From assembly GCA_023376005.1 (NCBI GenBank), contig CM042157.1, positions 52,101,833 to 52,165,832 of the forward strand: 64,000 nucleotides of DNA, given 5' to 3'. Of this stretch, positions 56,215 to 64,000 are shown piece after piece. Made by a program: the position numbers and the translations under genes. The notes beneath the pieces were generated by a model. That model saw only the letters and a program-made list of their open reading frames with translations. It did no database searches and was not told the origin of the DNA. The stretch is from Doryteuthis pealeii. Lineage: Eukaryota > Mollusca > Cephalopoda > Myopsida > Loliginidae. Numbering within the stretch: position 1 is the first letter of the stretch; each line of letters starts with the position of its first letter.

Positions 56215-57560
56215 AAACGGACGTAAAAAATAATTCAATTATTAAAAACACATAAAAGTTAAATATTTAGAAGGATTGTTATTTTATTTTAAAATATATT
56301 ATAAAATTTGATATATTAAATATTTTAAAAATTGGACGAGAAATAAGCGAATTTAAACTGTGTGCATAAACAATTCTTCGCTGAGGAAACACGCCTGCTT
56401 AACTAAGGAGTCGTACGCCTGTCGGACAAATAAATTTGAGATTTTTTTTTTCAAAATACAAATTTTTGAATAAAAAGCCGAAGAACTTAACATTCTTCAA
56501 ATTTTACAATTTTTATATCAAAATAATTCTGAAACTTTGTAATATCATGGACAGAGTGCGTCTTTTTTGTTTATCATGCTCATTTTGAACAAATAGTCTT
56601 GGAGTTTGCACTATTGTAATTTTACTTCCACGGGTCCTAGAAACAAAACAAAAAAGCTCCCTTTTGTACTTCCAGGTGTCTTCTAATTGAATGCAAAATT
56701 TCAAGAATATTGATAAAGATTAGCCACTTAGATTTTCCAAAGAAATGTAGAGTGTAAAATGTATTCTCGGAAAAAAATTCCTATCACGCATTTTGGTTTT
56801 TTTAAAAGTAAAATACGTTTTTAACTCGCTGTAAAAAAAATATTCAATTAATAAGAACACATACAAATTACATATTTAGATAGATTATTTTCTTTTCTTT
56901 TCAACCATATGAATATTTTTAAGATTGAATAATAAATATACAAGAAATTGTGATTTTAAATCAATATTATGACGTCAGTTGACAGGCTGTTTTTACAACC
57001 GAAAGTCACGTAAATTCGAGGTTTTTCTTCAAAATCAAAACTTTCGGATCAAATCCCAAAGCACTTGGCAATCTTTAAATTTCACAAATTTTATAGGAAA
57101 ATAATTTTGAAAGCCTCTAAAATTACAGACCATGTGCGTCTTTTTTGCGTCTTTCATATTTTTTAAGCAAATAACCTTTAACTTTGCCCTCTCATATTTT
57201 TATTTCCACGGGTCCTAGAAACAAAAAAAAATACCCCGTTTGTACTTCCAGGTGTCTTCTATTTGAGTGCAAAATTTCAAGAATATTGATAAAGATTAAC
57301 TACTTTGATTTTGAAAAACAAAACGGCGTGTAAAATTTATCCTTAAAAAAAAACGGTCATATTTTTCTTTTCAGCTGTTCGACCGAAAATACGGTTTTAA
57401 CTCTCTGTAAAAAAATAATTCAATTGATGAAAACCGATAAGTTACATATTTAGAAATATTACTCTATTCTCTTTCCAACCACATAAATCTTTTTAAGATT
57501 GGTTAAGAAATACTCAAGAAATTGAAAATTGAACTGATTAAGGTCGCAAATTTAAAAATG
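56215..57560 (+). repeat. Tandem repeat, ~585-bp period, about 2.3 copies
   Basis: GTAAAAAATAATTCAATTAT (56225), GTAAAAAAAATATTCAATTA (56831) and GTAAAAAAATAATTCAATTG (57407) mark successive units. Between them CCACGGGTCCTAGAAACAAA (56629, 57206), GTACTTCCAGGTGTCTTCTA and AATTTCAAGAATATTGATAA recur. Placed just downstream of the gypsy pol end; it may be its 3' untranslated region or an independent repeat. Confidence 0.85.
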
Positions 57561-57574
57561 TCAGCGTTTTTCAG

Positions 57575-57871
57575 CTAAATGCTTGTAATGCTACTTGGAG
57601 ACTCCAACTGTGGTAACTCAGTGTCATGGGTTACATTGGTACCAGTTTCTGGGATGAGTGGTATGGTTTGTGACTCCAGGTTGTAATTATCCACGTCGCT
57701 TGGCGGCTCGCTATCACTGGCCACGCTGTCGAAATTTTCTGGAACCGTGGATTTGGTTTGGGGTGCTAGGTCTCTACTATCCTCGTCGCTGTTGTCCAAC
57801 TGACTGGAACTACTACTAGGGTTGTGTATGTGGTGACTAGCAACCATATAGCAGTCTTCTCTGCAGACCAT
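57575..57871 (-). pseudogene. Gypsy Pol C-terminal acidic tail
   Basis: Frame rich in Ser, Asp, Glu and Pro (SSSSSQLDNSDEDSRDLAP), low complexity, overlapping the end of the integrase frame in another register. It probably continues the integrase C-terminus. Function unknown; disordered tails are common there. Confidence 0.5.
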
Positions 57872-58851
57872 ATATGGTTTGGCCCTTAGCTGGGAACCAG
57901 AGAACTTTCGGACGTAGAACCAATCGTCCTGTTTGGATGAAACTAAATACCTTTCGCGACGCTGTTTTTTGTAAGGTCACAGTGAAGGTATATGACGTCG
58001 CCAACTCTATCTCGGTATAGGGTCTATGAGGGCAGTTAGGAGCTTTGGACCGTTCACTGTATATATGGTTGTTGGAACGTCTATGGTGTTGTTGGTTAAT
58101 TAGGTCCATATCGTAGAAGTGAATACGTTCATTGGTGAACTGGTCCCGGTGGTATAGGACCTCCCTGGGGGAAAGACCGAGTGATCCAACCCTACTATTC
58201 AAAGCACAACACGCTATGGTAAGAGAACTCGAAGAGACCTGTGCATCTGTGGGATCAGCTTTGAGGAGCTCTCTCTCGACGTCTTGGACAGCCTTTTCAG
58301 CGACAGGGTTGCTGTTGGGGTTTTTTGGGTTACTAATCTCAACTGAGATATGATGGTTCAGTAGGAATTTGTCATTTATAAGAGGTCTGAAGCCAGGAGC
58401 CGAATCTGTCCTTACGACGGCGGGTGGGTTACTATTGGGTCTGATGGGTAAACAGGTTTTGAGAATGGCTTCTCGTAATGTTTCCTTCTGCTCATCTGGT
58501 ACAAGCAGTGCGACGGTATAGGAACTGACGTATTCTCTCAAGACAAATACTAGTTGTCGACTTCGCTTGATGATATCGGCAGCGAATCGGAGTCCCAAGA
58601 CAGTCCGGAGGGTCTTCACTAGATTGAGGTACGGCGACGAGAAGGGAAATCTTCAAGGAGGCACACTGATGGCATGAAGATACAGTCTCGTCTATAGCCT
58701 TTGTCAAGTCCAAGGCGAAGAAATATCGGGTGATCACCTGGTGCATTTGGTGTTTGGTAGGGTGTCCAAACTTGATGTGGAGGGCTGTTAATAACGCATA
58801 AAGTGCATGTCGCGGGACAACAATCGCGTCACGTTGGAAGAAGAGGATCAT
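57837..58851 (-). pseudogene. Gypsy integrase
   Basis: Zinc-binding N-terminus in 58492-58851: LHIKFGHPTKHQMHQVI with HX4H, then CHQC. The core lies in 57837-58619: first Asp in FAADIIKRSRQLVFVLRE, second Asp in VVRTDSAPGF, Glu in NPVAEKAVQDVERELL. All three acidic residues of the DDE triad are present. LSPREVLYHRDQFTNERI follows. The zinc part and the core are in different frames, joined near 58560-58610. It would bind and insert element cDNA. Confidence 0.93.
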
Positions 58852-59381
58852 TTCTACGAACGACTACAAGACCGTCTTGAGTTATTATGGCGGTTTGAAG
58901 ATACCTCTTCACATCCTTAATGTTTGTAAGTCGTTTGGAAGGACGAGTGCCTTGCAAAAGATGTGCACATGTTCGGTTAAGGTCGGAACACTCATTCTGG
59001 ATCTCTTTCCATGCAGGACGACTGGTGTATGGGAGTCTTGAGGATCCGCTGACTATCTCGAAAAGTAAGATTCTAAAGACTAGACTCATCTTGTTCACGA
59101 ATGAAGGAGCATACCTGGCATATTGGATGAGCACAATCAGGAGCGTTACGGCTGGCAAAATCGGCGGGTAAGTTTTCCTTGCCAGCAAGATGTTTTATGT
59201 TAGACTGGAAGCGGCATACAGTTGACAAGAACGAGGTCAATCTGGGGCTGGCTGAGAACTGGCCGCGGCAGAATTTTTCATAGGCCTGAACGCAGGGTTT
59301 ATAGTCTGTGAGGACTATAGGATGGTGCTCTGACTGAATTAGATACGGGCTGAAATGTTTAATTGCGCTGGCGATAGCCAA
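58829..59381 (-). pseudogene. Gypsy RNase H second half and linker to integrase
   Basis: 59073-59381: VLTDYKPCVQAYEKFCRGQF and then AGKENLPADFASRNAPDC with ICQVC, matching the RNase H end of this gypsy lineage. 58829-59188 continues in another frame: SRPAWKEIQNECSDLNRTC, then TNIKDVKRYLQTAIITQDGL, the linker preceding integrase. A shift lies at about 59100-59150, and another at about 59370-59400 separates this half from the VTDGSV half. Confidence 0.88.
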
Positions 59382-60814
59382 CGCCTCAACCTCACAAGGT
59401 AGTCAGGAAGGCTGAAGACCATGTAATTTTGCAGAGAAGTGTCCGCCGAGTAACAACTGTCTGTATACATCAAGGCGCCAATACTATGTTGTTTGACGGA
59501 GCCATCAGTCACAATCCATAGGTGTTCGGTGGGACAAGGCATGTGAATGGTTTTTGCCAATGATAGGTTTCTCTGTGCGGCAATAAATGCCTCGTTTAAA
59601 TGCTCAGACCATTGTATATTATCTCTAGACTCTCTTCCGGCAGTGGCTTCATCCAGGGAACTAAGAAAGTGAGAGCAATCTGGGATTACTCGGCTTAGGA
59701 CTTTATATGCTCCAATAAATGATCTTAGGCCCTTCACTGTCCTGGGAGCTTGGCAAGAACTAAGAGTTGCAATTCTGTGAGGTCCTGCTGACAAGGATCC
59801 CTCAGTCCAGATCCAACCCAGGATGGACGCATGTTTAGGGCATATTACTGTCTTGTTGGCTGATAGCCTTAAATTGGCTTTTGACAGTACGGTGAGGATT
59901 CTGCGCCATGTAGAAGATAATTCCTTCAAGCTGTTACCACCACAGTAAAGGTCGTCAGCAAGCTTCGCTACATATCCCTCCATCAGAAGTTCGCCTAGCA
60001 CCCTGCACATTAATTCCTCTAAAGCAGTTTCGGAGCCGGGCATGCCCATAGCACACCTTGTGTAAACGTGTATGCCTCTAAAGGGGGTTACAACACCGCA
60101 GTACTTTATAGAGTCTTTCGCTAATGGAATCTGATAGAAGGCGCTGGTGAGGTTGGTCTTGATGATCCATTGGCTTATCTTCCTTAGAGTAGAGTCAATG
60201 TTTGGCATAGCGGAAGGCTGTGGTTTCGAATAGCGGCCGACGCTGGAAAATGCCATGACGAGGCGGTGGCCGCCGTTGGGCTTGCCAACTAAAAATGAAG
60301 GGTTTATATATTCAACAGCCACACCTACGCTTTCGGGTTTCACAAATACACCAACGCTTTCTAGCTCATCGAACTTGAGTTGTAGAGCCTTGAGCTTGTC
60401 TTCGTTGTATTGGGGTAGTCGACCTCTGCGCTGAGGAGGTTGAGTAGGACCCATATTGATGGTGGCCTCGAAATGACCAGCTGAACTGTTGTACCCGGGT
60501 AGATCGTTTCTGAATACATCAGAGAACTCGGCAGTGAGTTGTTGGAAATTCCTTTTCTCTGAGGTGGATAGTACATTATCGGAATCAATAATAATATGGG
60601 CAGTGTTCTCGTGATATTTGTTTGGGACTCTGTTGATACCTGCCATGTCAGAAGTTGTTCCTGGGGTGAACGTGGGAACGGCCTGACAGATGTTGTGACC
60701 TGTATTTGCTGAGGTTCGTTGGTAGTGTTGATAATTCTTACCTTGCCTCCTACGCTCCTTGTGATGATAGGTTGTGGCCAAGATTTTCCTGATATATGAC
60801 GGCATGAGTCCCAA
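59339..60814 (-). pseudogene. Gypsy reverse transcriptase and RNase H start
   Basis: A 491-residue frame; useful homology starts after about residue 85. Landmarks: RRGRLPQYNEDK (about 128-139), LVMAFSSVGRYSKPQPS (185-201), first Asp position reading KTNLTSAFYQIPL (219-231) with Asn instead of Asp, CAMGMPGSETALEELMCRVL (254-273), LADDLYCGG (285-293) with both later Asp intact, GLRSFIGAYKVLSRVIPDCS (362-381), and RNase H VTDGSVKQHSIGALMY (435-450). The Asn at the metal-binding position should abolish activity. The first ~85 residues overlap the linker region in a different frame and may not be real. Confidence 0.93.
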
Positions 60815-60932
60815 CGAGGTTCGATGGCAAATTCGTCGTCCTTGCTGTCCGATATAGAGAACTCCAAATATTCATCGGGCAAAACTGGTTTGTCAGCGTG
60901 GAGCGCGCAGAACGTGAGTATGTCGAATTCAT
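60361..60932 (-). pseudogene. Gypsy protease-RT linker
   Basis: LPDEYLEFSISDSKDDEFAI followed by EPRWDS, then KSWPQPIITRSVGGKVRIIN with TTNEPQQIQV, in the upstream part of the 60361-60882 frame. This is the conserved stretch between protease and RT in this lineage. The lower part of that frame is a shadow of RT. A frame change at about 60650-60720 leads into RT. Confidence 0.75.
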
Positions 60933-61258
60933 TTTATGCTGGGAGAAGGTGTGTTTGAGCCATATCTGATTTGGGTATCGCCAATGCGAATTTCGGACAT
61001 GGCAGGTCTAACTGAGAGGTTGTTCATTTTCATGAAAGGGACGCCTCCAAGTATCTCCGTATCAAGGTCCTCGACAACAAGACCTTCAAAGTGGCATGTT
61101 GTGTTCCCTCTCTCAAGAGTAAACCTCATTTCCCCAACTACATTGAGTGGGGAAGAACCGTCGGCCTGTCTAGCAGACTGAGATGTATCCGTGATTCTTG
61201 CACCTATGCGCCGGGCTGTGGTGTGCCGAATCATGTTACCAGTAGCTCCACTGTCCAC
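60929..61258 (-). pseudogene. Gypsy aspartic protease
   Basis: VDSGATGNMIRHTTARRIGA has the DSGA active-site motif; VVEDLDTEILGGVPFMK gives the second conserved strand (ILG). About 85-100 residues, the usual size. The frame opens with GTG, with a TGA two codons before it, so it belongs to a longer polyprotein interrupted by a stop. It would mature Gag-Pol. Confidence 0.9.
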
Positions 61259-61296
61259 GTATCAATGTATGGTGATTGTTCGGTTTTCACACGACG

Positions 61297-61557
61297 TTAG
61301 GTTGTGGTTATTTCATCGTTGAGGTTTATCTCATCCAGAGTTTCGGCTTCATTCTGGACCTCATCGTCAAGGATGCTTAGAATCTGGCGGGCTTTGGCCA
61401 TATATCGACAGTCAGACTCGGGTAAATAAGTGCATTGACTTAAGAAGTGGTTGGTGTTAGGCCTTTTTGCCTGGGTACATAAGGGGCATATCCTCCGTGG
61501 ATGGGTTTGTAGATGTTTTCTAATGTCGCGGCGTGGCGTATTGAACGTACGGTTCAC
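61297..61557 (-). pseudogene. Gypsy nucleocapsid with unusual long zinc knuckle
   Basis: CPLCTQAKRPNTNHFLSQC fits CX2CX9HX4C, much longer between the second Cys and His than the usual CX4H. CTYLPESDCRYMAKARQI follows. It overlaps the end of the Gag frame by four bases in the minus-one register and opens with GTG, so it is Gag's own C-terminus shifted by a programmed or accidental frameshift. It ends in an acidic stretch (DEVQNEAETLDEINLNDE). Confidence 0.8.
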
Positions 61558-62261
61558 GACTGCTTCACACTACCTAGCTCTTCGAGTAATGAGTCTAGGG
61601 CCTGGGAGATCTCCGGTTTGATTGATGCTAGCGTGCGTGATCTCAATTCCGTCCCATAGCGCTGTTTAACTAGCTTAGGGAGGGCAGGATGGAGCAGACG
61701 TAGCCAAGTGAGGACTATCAAGCTCTCAAGTGTGGGAGTAAGTTCCTCATCCTCTGTAGGAAGATCGCCATGGTGTCTTATGTGGGTGTCAGTACAAAGT
61801 AATGAGTTGTCAATGAAAGCAGATAATCTCTGGAATAAATCCTCTGGGCGTTCGTCAGGTTCTAGTCTTATGGAGTCAAAGTCCAGGAGGTGGGAACCAC
61901 TAGTCTGGAAGCCGTAATGTTGTCTTATTACCTGCCAAACGTTTGTCAAGGAGGTGGTTGATTTTACGATGGTATTTCTTGAAATACTAGGACAGTAATT
62001 TGCAATCTTTCCCAACATCATCTCGACGATGTTATTTTTCTGGGCAGAAGTAAGCCTATGCGCTTCTGGTACCTCTATGCCGTCGCTAGTGAATCCGCGA
62101 TGTGTATGTGTGCGTGATTTCTTTTCCCAGCAAGTTTCGAGGAAAGGCGCATAATTGCGGTCTAAAGATAACGAATATGTCAGGTTGTTCTTCCATGACT
62201 CTAACGAAGAAATTGTCTCCGCTTTTCCGAGACACCATTGTTTAGGAGCACGTATAGCCAT
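61554..62261 (-). pseudogene. Gypsy Gag (matrix-capsid part)
   Basis: 235 residues from a true ATG at 62261. [20 protein letters not shown] at the start, [17 protein letters not shown], then [20 protein letters not shown] and [20 protein letters not shown] in the middle form the typical helical capsid of a gypsy Gag. The middle carries an acidic loop ([11 protein letters not shown]). The end ([12 protein letters not shown]) runs into TGA where the nucleocapsid continues in another frame. Intact over this length, so it may be relatively young. Confidence 0.88.
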
Positions 62262-64000
62262 GTTAGAATTTTGAACTTTTTTTTTCTTTTTTTTTTTTTT
62301 ATGTATATAAAAGGTACTGACCGTTTGTTGAGTTGTGATCTCTAGGTACCACCAGACCGTTTATGCCATCTTGAATAAAACGGAAATAGATATTTCCGAA
62401 CTTTGTTTATCAAAAATCTCGTAAAAAAAAAGATCGTACAGGGTTGTTACAAAGAAAAATAGTTAATTCAAAGATCAAATTATCCGATTGGGAAAAATTA
62501 CATCGTTATCTTAAAAAATAAACAAACCTGCCCGTATTACATGCGAAAGGGTAATTTTCAGACCGTAATATAGACAGAAAAGTTACTAATTGTTTCCCTT
62601 TTACAATCAACCAGAAAAAGTATGGATAACACTAATTTAACTTTTTGTCTTGTGCATATTCAATAACCGATTTTATTTGTTTTCAACGATTTTTAAGATA
62701 TTCTTTTTTTTTATCTTGAAATATTATCTAGAATTTTTTTTTTGTGCATTCGAAAGAAGAAACATTTTAAAAAGTCCTGATGATTTAAAAAAAAATTCAA
62801 CTTAGGAAAATAATGAAAATTATGGACGAAAAACAATGTTTTTACTATTTAACATGAATAAAAACTTGAAAAAATTTAATAGTAAAATGTCACCGGTTTT
62901 GGTATTACTTTTTAAAATCGAAAATGAAATGAAAATTTGAATATTTTTTCTAAGAGAAAAACTGATAAAATAATCCTGTATCCTTACTTTGTATTCTAAT
63001 AGCGAAAAAATTATCTTATTTAACTTTTTTGAACAAAGAAAAACAAACTTCGGTTGTTATTCAGAAGCGTCTCGTCTCGTCTCTTTGTAAAACAAATATG
63101 ACGGTTATGCCCTTCCATATATTCTAAGAACCAAAAATTACTATTCAACAATAAAAATTACAAATTCTTTTAAAAATATTAATCGAGCACGGATCGGACC
63201 AACTTTTAGTTCACCTGAATTCTAAAATTCATGTTTTTAAATATCCGTGAAAATTTTGATTTTTTTCCACAGGAAAAAAAAAAAATTTAATTTATTTCAC
63301 GCAGAAAATAAAAATATTTAATCACACAAAAGATTGAAAATCTCGTAAAAATTAATTTCTTAAAAAAAATTTTTTTTTTTTGACAATTTAATAGAATATA
63401 GTACATACCAATTACATAAGAAAAAAAAAGTTTTCAAATATTAATATTATGACATTTTTTTTGCACATTTTATTTCTGATTTCAATATTTTTTCCTAAAA
63501 AAACTATAATTCGGTACGTTATACAATTTCATTGATATAGTTATTCAGCCTCTTATCTTTATAGAAAAAAAGTACCAAATTTTTTTTCCACATCATTTTT
63601 TTTTTATCTCATAAAATAAAATAGTGGGGGTGATAGACATCGTAAAAAAATATTTCCCCTAATATATTTTAGAAAAAAACTATTTCAGATGTATTTACAT
63701 CCAATGGTAAACATTTATGGAAATTTTCGTGAAAATTGGACCATTAATTGATTTTTCATAGAATTTTTTAAAAATCCTCTTATCGTAACTTGTTTTTAGC
63801 TACGTTAAATTTCAGTTGATTTAACAGCGCAAAAATGAAAACATTGTTTTTCAATCATAATTTTCATTATTTTCGTATGCTGATAAAAAATTTAAAAAAT
63901 CAGCAGGAGTTTATTTAATGTTTTTTCTTTCGAATGGAAAAAACTTTTCAAGAAAATATTAATTTTTCTGCAAGTTTCATTGTGTTAAATGTAGAGGGGG
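62262..64000. other. Gypsy 5' leader and AT-rich flank, no gene
   Basis: Just upstream of the Gag ATG is an A/T-rich stretch (poly(T) at 62278-62300 on the plus strand). On the minus strand, TGGTGGTACCTAGAGATCAC lies near 62335-62355; it starts with TGG and could be a primer site, but I cannot name the tRNA. Beyond 62430 the sequence is extremely AT-rich, with TTCGTGAAAATTGGACC-like phrases and a TCTCGTCTCGTCTC run near 63073. No LTR identified. Confidence 0.45.

Larger units (their letters stand above)
57575..62261 (-). mobile_element. Ty3/gypsy retrotransposon, gag-pol, near full coding length
   Basis: Minus-strand order Gag - nucleocapsid - protease - RT - RNase H - integrase - acidic tail, the Ty3/gypsy order. 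It is the least decayed element here, with long frames and most catalytic residues. It is still broken by shifts between gag and nucleocapsid, a stop before the protease, shifts before RT, inside RNase H and around the integrase start, plus one changed RT residue. No LTR pair or primer site is recognised in the flanks. The lineage with SDFASRNAP/ADFASRNAP-type RNase H ends is known to me from cnidarian, fish and invertebrate genomes. Confidence 0.92.

Noticed and set aside
60936..61300. Plus-strand frames of 69-81 residues
   Set aside because: Antisense to the gypsy protease.

Overview
This is eukaryotic, almost certainly invertebrate animal, repeat DNA. It is AT-rich with long A/T homopolymers and microsatellites. 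I see no intact host gene. The order of retroelement families (BEL/Pao, Ty1/copia, two or more Ty3/gypsy lineages, a LINE tail), degenerate TTAGGG-type repeats and a dispersed repeat with a 'GGGCCATAACTCTAA'-like segment would fit a mollusc or another lophotrochozoan, but the sequence alone does not name the species. Indels are frequent in homopolymers and satellite monomers and there is a 10-N join, so some frameshifts may be assembly errors. Layout: 1-3570 satellite A (55-bp unit); 3575-4690 dispersed repeat E; 4842-4895 a hammerhead-ribozyme-like fold on the minus strand; 5055-11349 satellite B (43-bp unit) with higher-order repeats; 11370-11379 gap; 11380-15498 a gypsy-type gag fragment, tRNA-Leu-type primer site and two LTRs facing opposite ways around inverted satellite A; 15499-20413 satellite A again. 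20414-27114: a closing hairpin, a decayed BEL/Pao element (minus strand), a LINE tail (minus) and a possible gag N-terminus. 27436-32549: a TA-flanked MITE, then a decayed copia element (plus) whose RT and RNase H are split by a 709-bp insertion with a GTAACT duplication, ending in a likely 304-bp LTR. 32735-43900: gypsy integrase pieces, a GC-richer retroelement-leader-like block with three tandem GAAA-capped hairpins, a perfect 23-bp-arm hairpin, a second E copy, a long-inverted-repeat element and hAT-like fragments. 44167-55630: non-autonomous DNA elements, several with exact target-site duplications: hAT-like (8 bp), two copies of a foldback family with GGTAA termini (8 bp each), a MULE-like foldback (9 bp), and TA-flanked MITEs including an 88-bp mariner-like one. 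56215-57560: a ~585-bp tandem repeat. 57575-62261: the best preserved retroelement, a Ty3/gypsy gag-pol on the minus strand, also inactive as read. 62262-64000: AT-rich flank. The parts do not form a working pathway; this is a nested graveyard of satellites and transposons. Each of the three reverse transcriptases lacks one catalytic aspartate in the sequence as given.
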